Shown here: positions 55,621 through 64,000 of the stretch, piece by piece | Position numbering within the stretch: the first letter of the stretch is position 1 | Layout of the letters: each line of letters opens with the position of its first letter | The notes under the pieces: model-generated | Seen by the model: only the letters and a program-made list of their open reading frames with translations | Database searches by the model: none | Told to the model about the DNA's origin: nothing | Assembly (NCBI GenBank): GCA_964030475.1 | Contig: CAXIPT010000006.1 | Location: forward strand, 3,833,134-3,897,133 | Direction of reading: 5' to 3' | Origin: Tethya wilhelma | Taxonomy: Eukaryota > Porifera > Demospongiae > Tethyida > Tethyidae | DNA: 64,000 nt | Made by a program: the position numbers and the translations under genes

Positions 55621-58422
55621 ATGGCAAACCTGGCAGTGAGGTGGACAGGATTTATATCACTCCTGTTCATGGTACAGTTAGTAGTTGCATAGCGGTTACC
55701 TTGACCTACAACTTACTTTCTTCATTATCTGAATTTTTTGGCTGTGCAGGTGTTTATGCAAGCAGCTGTGAATGGTGACTATGAGCTAGAAGTGGAATTC
55801 TTTCGTTTTGACAACCCCAACCAGAGATGTGAAGAGTGTAACCTTTCCAATGCCACCACAGTCAGTGGTGGTTGCTGTGATAACAACTCTACAGCTGGAG
55901 AAGAGTGTAGCTCAAGACAGTGTGACATGTACTTTACCTTCTGTCATGAACGATCGCTAAACACCCCCAGTGATAGTCGTGGATGTCCAGGAATGGAGAT
56001 AAACCGAATGAATAATTCAATCCAGAACACTGATGGAGTCTCTTTTCGTGATGCTGTGTTTGGAATACGAATGAATCCAGTCATTTTTAGAGGATATCAA
56101 TGGGTAAGTCAGTCCACATTCTATAACCATAATCTGAATCATTTAGGCCCATGCATGCAGAATTCATGTGATTCATGTATACAACTATGCTATAACTATA
56201 TGCAATGTTTACAGGTTGGTACCCAGTTCTACATCGAGTTCAAAGATAGGGACTTTGATGAAGATGATCCTGATGATTTGATCGATACGCTAGCTATTGA
56301 TATTGACATTCCAGTTGGAGCATCAATGAATCATACCACTTACACTGGGAGATTCAACAATGCACAAGTTGAGCTGAGTTTCAGAGTGGCATGTGCTGAG
56401 AACTACTATGGACCTGACTGTACACAGTGCAATAGTAGCTTTTGTTCCTGTGACCCAGGCTTCACTGGAGAGTTCTGTCAGACTAACATTGATGATTGTG
56501 AAGGAGTCAACTGTAGTGGACATGGTCAATGTGAGGATCAAATTAATTCGTTCTCATGTCTCTGTGACCCAGGCTTCACTGGAGAGTTCTGTCAGATTGA
56601 CATTGATGACTGTGAAGGAGCCAACTGTAGTGGAAATGGCCAGTGTATGGATGGAATTGATTCTTTTTCATGTCTGTGTGACCCAAGATACACTGGAGAG
56701 CTGTGTGAAAGAGACATTGATTTCTGTGCAGGAATCAACTGCAGTGGACATGGAAATTGTACAAATGATAATTTGCCAAGCTACTCTTGTGAATGCGAGC
56801 CTGGTTATACTGGAACAGGATGCGAGTTTGAAATTGACAACTGTGTTGGTGTGGATTGTGGGCAAAATGGGCTATGTTTGGAAACAGGAAACTCATACGA
56901 GTGTATTTGTACAGAAGGCTTTTCTGGAGAAAATTGTACTAAAGGTACACAGTTAAATTTGGTTTAAATTGTTAAAAAACTAAGACTTTTAGTGTGTAGT
57001 TTTTGGAGAGTAGAACACTTTGTTGAGAGTGTGTAGTTTTACTTTTGTTTTTACATACTAAAATCAGTGAATATATAATATTCGTGCCATGTAAGAGTAA
57101 ATAAGAGTTCATGCACAAGTACACAAAACACACACGCACACACGTCTATAGATTCTGAATCCAGTTCCAGTGGTCCAACAGAAACAGAACCCAGTTCCGG
57201 TGGTCCAACACAAGGAACAGAATCCAGTTCTAGTGGTCCAACACAAGGAACAAAACCCAGTTCCATTCATCCAACACAAGAAACAGAACCCAGTTCCATT
57301 CGTCCAACAGAAGAAACTGAACCCAGTTCCAGTGGTCCAACACAAGGAACAGAACCCAATTCCATTCGTCCAACACAAGAAACAGAATCCAGTTCCATTC
57401 GTCCAACACAAAAAACAGAACCCAGTTCCAGTGGTCCAACAGAAGAAACTGAATCCAGTCAACCAAAAACAAGCACCCCTCTTGGTGTGATAATAGGCGG
57501 GGCTGTGGGAGGAGCCTTAGTACTGACCCTCATAATAATACTCCTAGTCCTCCTCATCATAGTGTGTGTGCTAAGAAGAAACATCAAACGTATGCACTAC
57601 AATGTCGAAGGTAAGAAGACAAATAAAAATTACTAGATGACAAAATTAATGCACAATAATTATTTTATTTCATAAGATCATGCATGCATTATGTATCATG
57701 GGTTATGGTCAAAAATTAGATCTAGAAAATCTTTTCTCTCTCTCTCTCTCCTGACAGATGTACTAAAGAGTCAAAGTATCACTCCGGGTGACAATCCAGT
57801 GTACGAAGCCAATCCAGACGACAAAAGGAAAATTGGAGAAGAACAGAGAGAGAGAGAACTCAACAATCCCATTTATGACGGCTTCACTGAAAATGGAGCT
57901 GAATACGAAACAACCACATTCACTTCCCCAACCGAAGCGAGAAAGTTTGACAATCCCATTTACGAAGGCGCCCTGCAAAGTGATCAAAAGAGAGCTCTAG
58001 AAACAAGTGCACCGAATTTAGAGAGTATACCGAGGAAGCCTGAAACCGGACCGAACTTGAATGGTATTGCACCGACCACATCACACAGAGAGGTGGTGGA
58101 CCATACGAATCCTATACTGTGCAGTGTGGAGGAGAGAGAGGATGAAATGGCAGGGAAAGCTAACCCACTCTTTACTCAAACCTACGAAAAAGGCGGAACA
58201 TCGCCAGAATCAACATCGCCGGAGTCATCTTGCGAAGAAAGTAAACAAGAATTAGCTGCTTCCTCTAGCCTGACTAAGTCATCTATTTACGATGACGATT
58301 TCTTGAAGCCAGAAGATGAGACTCAAACAGGAAATGAAGATTTGAAGAAAGAGCAGCAGCCACACAGTAACAGCTTCTCCAAACATTCATATAGACGTCA
58401 AGACTACGAAGACATTGCATAG
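55621..58422 (+). CDS. Notch-ligand-like protein 6 (MNNL, DSL, 4 EGF, mucin-like stalk, NPxY tail)
   Basis: Five exons, 752 residues: 55621-55671, 55750-56103, 56215-56944, 57152-57610, 57758-58422. Signal MANLAVRWTGFISLLFM. MNNL: GDYELEVEFFRFDNPNQRC, GGCC, CDMYFTFC. Short DSL: CAENYYGPDCTQCNSSFCSC then DPGFTGEFC. Four EGF repeats. The fourth exon encodes about ten 11-residue units of the EPSSSGPTQGT/EPSSIRPTQET type, a Ser/Thr/Pro-rich stalk likely O-glycosylated, ending in a transmembrane helix (GALVLTLIIILLVLLIIVCV). The tail has DNPVYEA, NNPIYDG and DNPIYEG, two weaker NPxL/F sites, and ends DYEDIA. The stalk unit number differs in no neighbour because no neighbour has it. Confidence 0.88.
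57152..57477 (+). repeat. Coding 33-bp minisatellite (mucin-like stalk)
   Basis: Units of 33 bases on CCCAGTTCCAGTGGTCCAAC, in frame in exon 4 of ligand-like gene 6. Antisense and +1 frames across it are also open, which explains repetitive shadow reading frames there. Confidence 0.9.
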
Positions 58423-58694
58423 TACATTATGTAGAGATGTGTGTGCACACTCATGTAGTACAGTTTAGCTAGTCCATTTCATTTTCTTGTGTGATTTCAT
58501 ATACAAGGCTCATATTACACAGTGCTGACGGTTACTAAAGACTTTTATTACACAATACCGGGAACCTTTAGGTGTTGCCAAGCACACAGCAGAACAAGAT
58601 ACACAAACATGCGATTACATGTCAATACTGACTCAGCATTTAGGCACACACGATCAAGTCCAATAGCAGTCTATTGCGCAGGTTACATGATCGA
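58423..58694. other. 3' flank of ligand-like gene 6
   Basis: No gene seen. Convergent with the cactin gene on the other strand. Confidence 0.5.
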
Positions 58695-60271
58695 AATGCA
58701 ATTGGGCTCTGTATTGACACTCAGGTACATATTGTACCTCTACTAAGCAAAAATTAATAGTATCAGTAGCTTACATAATAACATTATGAGGAAAAAATTC
58801 TAATAAAGAATACCAGCCAAACCATAAGCTGTTGGGCCAGATACAAACAAACCGGCTGCCAAGCAACTCAATTGCTAATGCACTTGAGTCTCAGAAACAC
58901 AAAGCATTCATGATAATAACGATTTATTATCATTCACAGCAGTACACACAGTATCATCCACTGAAAGGGGAAATAAGTGATTACTTGTCAATACACGTTC
59001 CCACGAAGTAATATAATACCAAGAATGCCGGACGTCAAACAAAGAGATGATTGGAATGTATAAATATCCAACTAAGCTAGGTCTTGAAGAAATCTTAAGA
59101 AAACACTGTACGTAATATATATACGTAATACATTACATGCTTACAATGTTAGTGGAGTTTCACTAGACCTGCAGTGAATGGTTCTCAATTAAGAGAGAGC
59201 CAAAGTTTGCACTTATCACATTAATACAAGAAAAGTCACTTAAACCTTGAAAGTGACTGTAACTAATTAAAAGTCTAGGAATCCAGACAACATGGTACCA
59301 TTTGATTAAAATGACATCATGATACTGAGCAAACATACACACATGAAAGTCATGCAAGTTGTGGAAGCGATTGAGAAGCATAAACATGTTTTGAAGCAAG
59401 CAAAGCACTAACTTGACTGGAAGTAGGCGCATGCATGCACAATTTTCTGCATATAGAGTCATAAGACAATTGCCAACTTCACAAGCTTACATGATTGTTG
59501 ACGGAATAGAACTTCTCAAGTGGACTGATTTATCATGAATGTGTTACATTGGCAGGAGAATTATGGTCCAAGTCACAACACTCCATAAAAAACAACTTAT
59601 GCATAACATTACAAGTGAAACTCTTAACAACCAAATTAAAACCACTTTAGATCAACTCTGATGTGTTTATGTTAGGTTGAGAAGAGAGAGATTGTAACAG
59701 TAAACAAATCGTTAGAAATTTCTATCTTCGGTAACGGTTGCGTTTGAACCTAAACCACAGCTGGAGAATGTTATTGTTAAACTGACTTCGAAAGCCATGC
59801 TTCCAAGAGCACTCCCACTCGCGATTCACAATCTTGAACGCTATGTCCTGGAGGATTGAGTTTGTGTGTGAATGTGTGTTTGATGTGGTATGTGAAGGTG
59901 TGCAGGTATGTGAAGGTGTGCATATGTAATAGGGAGAAACAAAGAGAGAAAATACGTCAAAAATAGATCGTGAGAGCCTGAATTTTTCCCTCAGATTTTA
60001 AAATTATGTTTATATTACTTGATTTAGCATGCGCTACAAAAGCAACAAAACGGTCAGAGAAATATAAACATGCATGTTTTCAATTTTAAAGGAAATTGGA
60101 TCCGTTTGAAGTTGGAGTAACAGTGTACATGGACACTTGTAAGTATTGCCACAAACACACACACAGATGCACAAATAAAGTCTTTGAGCACTTTTGAATG
60201 AGCCACAGTGAAATGAAAAACACTGCTTTAAATTTTGTGCAAACAAGTATATACACACAGTGAGTGAGAGA

Positions 60272-60314
<43 letters not shown>

Positions 60315-61946
60315 TGGATCATCTAGCCTACTCTTTATGCATTGCATACACATTACAAAGCCTCAACGTGCAATAGCACAATGCAATTGGGCTCTGTATT
60401 GACACTCAGGTACATATTGTACCTCTACTAAGCAAAAATTAATAGTATCAGTAGCTTACATAATAACATTATGAGGAAAAAATTCTAATAAAGAATACCA
60501 GCCAAACCATAAGCTGTTGGGCCAGATACAAACAAACCGGCTGCCAAGCAACTCAATTGCTAATGCACTTGAGTCTCAGAAACACAAAGCATTCATGATA
60601 ATAACGATTTATTATCATTCACAGCAGTACACACAGTATCATCCACTGAAAGGGGAAATAAGTGATTACTTGTCAATACACGTTCCCACGAAGTAATATA
60701 ATACCAAGAATGCCGGACGTCAAACAAAGAGATGATTGGAATGTATAAATATCCAACTAAGCTAGGTCTTGAAGAAATCTTAAGAAAACACTGTACGTAA
60801 TATATATACGTAATACATTACATGCTTACAATGTTAGTGGAGTTTCACTAGACCTGCAGTGAATGGTTCTCAATTAAGAGAGAGCCAAAGTTTGCACTTA
60901 TCACATTAATACAAGAAAAGTCACTTAAACCTTGAAAGTGACTGTAACTAATTAAAAGTCTAGGAATCCAGACAACATGGTACCATTTGATTAAAATGAC
61001 ATCATGATACTGAGCAAACATACACACATGAAAGTCATGCAAGTTGTGGAAGCGATTGAGAAGCATAAACATGTTTTGAAGCAAGCAAAGCACTAACTTG
61101 ACTGGAAGTAGGCGCATGCATGCACAATTTTCTGCATATAGAGTCATAAGACAATTGCCAACTTCACAAGCTTACATGATTGTTGACGGAATAGAACTTC
61201 TCAAGTGGACTGATTTATCATGAATGTGTTACATTGGCAGGAGAATTATGGTCCAAGTCACAACACTCCATAAAAAACAACTTATGCATAACATTACAAG
61301 TGAAACTCTTAACAACCAAATTAAAACCACTTTAGATCAACTCTGATGTGTTTATGTTAGGTTGAGAAGAGAGAGATTGTAACAGTAAACAAATCGTTAG
61401 AAATTTCTATCTTCGGTAACGGTTGCGTTTGAACCTAAACCACAGCTGGAGAATGTTATTGTTAAACTGACTTCGAAAGCCATGCTTCCAAGAGCACTCC
61501 CACTCGCGATTCACAATCTTGAACGCTATGTCCTGGAGGATTGAGTTTGTGTGTGAATGTGTGTTTGATGTGGTATGTGAAGGTGTGCAGGTATGTGAAG
61601 GTGTGCATATGTAATAGGGAGAAACAAAGAGAGAAAATACGTCAAAAATAGATCGTGAGAGCCTGAATTTTTCCCTCAGATTTTAAAATTATGTTTATAT
61701 TACTTGATTTAGCATGCGCTACAAAAGCAACAAAACGGTCAGAGAAATATAAACATGCATGTTTTCAATTTTAAAGGAAATTGGATCCGTTTGAAGTTGG
61801 AGTAACAGTGTACATGGACACTTGTAAGTATTGCCACAAACACACACACAGATGCACAAATAAAGTCTTTGAGCACTTTTGAATGAGCCACAGTGAAATG
61901 AAAAACACTGCTTTAAATTTTGTGCAAACAAGTATATACACACAGT

Positions 61947-62003
<57 letters not shown>

Positions 62004-62068
62004 TGGATCATCTAGCCTACTCTTTATGCATTGCATACACATTACAAAGCCTCAACGTGCAATAGCAC
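58695..62068. repeat. Tandem duplication, 1685 + 1689 bp
   Basis: 58695-60379 and 60380-62068 are near-identical; differences noted are the length of a GA tract (60267-60311 against about 61950-62001) and a G/A change beside it. Each unit holds one copy of the last cactin exon (minus strand) and its downstream flank. The 99-residue minus-strand frame seen in both units (59163-59462, 60848-61147) has no domain and lies in the 3' flank. Confidence 0.95.
59722..59847 (-). pseudogene. Second copy of the cactin terminal exon
   Basis: Identical in sequence to 61407-61532: DIAFKIVNREWECSWKHGFR and so on, ending RYRR and a stop. It lies farther from the rest of the gene because of the tandem duplication. 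Which copy is spliced in vivo cannot be told; both have the same acceptor. Confidence 0.85.
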
Positions 62069-62392
62069 ACTTGTACATTCCTTCTCTTTGTACTACTTTA
62101 TTGAGCTTATTTGAACGACCATTTAGGCATTACAGAGCAGTAGCTTGGATTACAGTCATCACGAGAATCGCTTCCTATTTCATTGCACATGTAATGATAT
62201 CTCACTTGTGGCTAGCTGGAAATTGCACAGGTAACTAGGCAAAGGTATACATGTGCATACACAAACATGTATTTGCAAGGATTCTGAACGAATTGATCCT
62301 TATAATCAATATGGGATAGACAGGCAGTTAGTTATTATAATATATTATGCAGGAAATATAATTCCCACTTTCAAATAATTACTGTATGCTAT

Positions 62393-62437
<45 letters not shown>

Positions 62438-63808
62438 CGTATGGCGGTCCAGCATGGAATCTCAGAATGGCAAAATCTGGGTTATCTTTGCACGGAGTCT
62501 AGACAAAAAGAACACAATTAAAACGTAGCTGTGCACAACCCAAACTGGCTTGTCTAACAGCCGATAAACTTTCAAGCTTACCAGTGTGTACTGTGGAGTA
62601 GCTCTCTTGTCAATGAGATCAGGGAAGAAAATCTGCAATGAAAAAAAGGAAAAACACTCAAATATTTAACACAGACTGCTACAAACCATCAACCATTCCA
62701 TGCACCTACCAACACCCCACCAACAACATAACAGTCTCCTGCCACCCTCTGGTGGACTACAAAAAGCGACGATATTCAGACCAAGTTTCAAACAATCACG
62801 CCCTTAAGGTTCCGGGATACACGCAAAATAATTGCGAGAGCAAACTGCACATATCAGTATTTAACAAAAACTGCTCATTGCAGCAAAGTTACTGTGTGCG
62901 TAATGTGTTTACTTCAAATATTGTGTTTTCCATTAAGACATATGCAGCAACAACATCAAGGCTTCCTATTTGTTGGTCAACTTGAATATTTCAAGAACAC
63001 AAATCTCCATGGCGATGGGTGGTCAACAGAACGAAAGTGACCAGCCCAACATGTTTACATACATACACATCACCACCACACACCAATCTTCAAGACTTCA
63101 ACCCATACCCACAGTGAGGGGTTGAACACCCCCAGAAATGCAGCAGTGGCATGACATGCACAAAGTGTCTCAAGTTTCATTGAGTCTAAGTAGTCTCCAC
63201 CACATTGATAGAAATCACCCACTAATTGTCCACAGGCCGCTAGACTTTGGGTGACTTGTGGTTACCTACACAGGCCACACCTCACGTCACCAGCTGCAAA
63301 CACTTGACCACAACAAACAGCATTGCAGTAATGAAATAGCTGTAAACACAGCAGAGGGGCTTTTTGGACATACATACATGTACATACATACATGCAGTAC
63401 ATGTAAGATCGTGTGTCAAAATAGAAAATACATTATTGGAAGTAAGCTGATTATGCAACAACTTGGCAATAGTTTTATCACAATACATTGGATAAATTCC
63501 CTTCAAATCAGTTGCCATGGCAAACATTTCAACTAGCACATCAACACAAAGTACAATCATGCTGGCCATGCCACGCCCCCAGGCCCAACCCTCTTCAAAA
63601 ATTTGAGGGGGAGGGGCGTGGCAACCCTGCGGCAAGCCAAGAAGGAAGATCTATCTCTTGCAACTGGATTCGCTGACTTGTATATAGAAGCTACTCTTCT
63701 TTGATTCAAGATGACAAAACATACATTGAACTTGTATCCTTGGACTATCTTAGGTGGAGGGTTGTCCGTGTCGTAGTGGGTCTGGTTGTACTTGTTCCAC
63801 TCAAACCC
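61407..63808 (-). CDS. CACTIN: Cactin, C-terminal exons (gene continues beyond the window)
   Basis: Read on the minus strand, four exons in order: 63808-63725 (GFEWNKYNQTHYDTDNPPPK then IVQGYKFN), 62632-62582 (IFFPDLIDKRATPQYTL), 62498-62436 (TPCKDNPDFAILRFHAGPPY then E), 61532-61407 (DIAFKIVNREWECSWKHGFR to a stop after RYRR). All have proper GT-AG sites and lengths divisible by three. This is the highly conserved C-terminal domain of cactin, a nuclear protein associated with the spliceosome and named as a partner of the I-kappa-B protein Cactus. The conserved 'NREWEYS' reads WECS here. The N-terminal RS-like and coiled regions lie past base 64000. A (CA)n tract sits at the 62436 donor, and the last exon is duplicated downstream. 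Confidence 0.93.
62395..62435. repeat. (CA)n microsatellite abutting a cactin splice donor
   Basis: About 20 CA units. On the cactin strand the donor gtgtgt is the first part of the repeat. Confidence 0.92.
62633..63724. other. Cactin intron
   Basis: About 1.1 kb with no further exon seen. Contains short ACATACAT runs near 63370-63400 and a CCACGCCCC/GGGGCGTGG inverted motif at 63573-63620. Confidence 0.6.
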
Positions 63809-63933
63809 CTGTGATTAGAGGAACAAAGAGAATTGGATTAATATGTCTGGTAACTGAGAAGCAAAGCAAACTGTTTCTACATGTACATGTATACTGTTTT
63901 GTTAAATGGCTATGTCATAACTTCACAAACAAG

Positions 63934-63937
<4 letters not shown>

Positions 63938-64000
<63 letters not shown>
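63938..64000. repeat. (TC)n microsatellite at window end
   Basis: Over 30 CT units reaching the last base. Confidence 0.97.

Noticed and set aside
57109..57472. Trp/Phe/Cys-rich antisense frames with strong periodicity
   Set aside because: Mirror of the 33-bp coding minisatellite of ligand-like gene 6.
59163..59462. 99-residue minus-strand frame present twice
   Set aside because: Second occurrence comes from the tandem duplication; no domain, and it lies in the 3' flank of cactin.

Overview
This looks like nuclear DNA of a sponge, probably a demosponge such as Amphimedon queenslandica. The evidence is AT-rich sequence, short GT-AG introns, metazoan families (Notch-ligand-like MNNL/DSL/EGF proteins, cactin, ABCB, clan-3 P450, UGT) in an early-branching form, many TG/CA/GA microsatellites, and numerous miniature foldback elements. 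Species is inferred from style, not proven. Three single-N positions (20732, 23606, 28064) mark assembly joins where genes break.

Layout. 1-1164: miniature inverted-repeat elements. 1591-3146 (+): a six-exon glycerophosphocholine-acyltransferase-like membrane protein. 3663-28063: a detoxification-type cluster, with two intact intronless UDP-glycosyltransferases (3663-5294, 8666-10300), at least five broken or truncated UGT copies, one complete 13-exon cytochrome P450 (10565-15643) and two P450s cut by assembly gaps. Inserted in it are an inverted copy of a PsiD-like decarboxylase with a premature stop (17184-18425, -) and a 1.1-kb foldback element (19241-20377). 28891-35261 (+): a full ABCB (P-glycoprotein type) transporter in 14 exons. 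35671-36897 (+): the intact decarboxylase, family of phosphatidylserine decarboxylase and fungal PsiD.

37258-58422 (+): six tandem genes for Delta/Jagged-like type I membrane proteins. Each has a signal peptide exon, an MNNL-like domain, a shortened DSL module, 0-7 EGF repeats, a transmembrane segment and a divergent cytoplasmic tail rich in NPxY and other tyrosine motifs. 59722-63808 (-): 3' exons of cactin, running off the right edge.

Functionally, P450 (oxidation), UGT (glycosylation) and ABCB (efflux) would together form a phase I-II-III xenobiotic module, and the ligand array would be a lineage-specific expansion of Notch-ligand-like receptors. Three near-identical tandem duplications (1.2-1.7 kb) lie in the last 20 kb, and an inverted duplication links 16.8-18.4 kb with 35.7-37.3 kb. 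Both could be recent biology or assembly artefacts. All exon models are read by eye from splice signals, phase and paralogue comparison.
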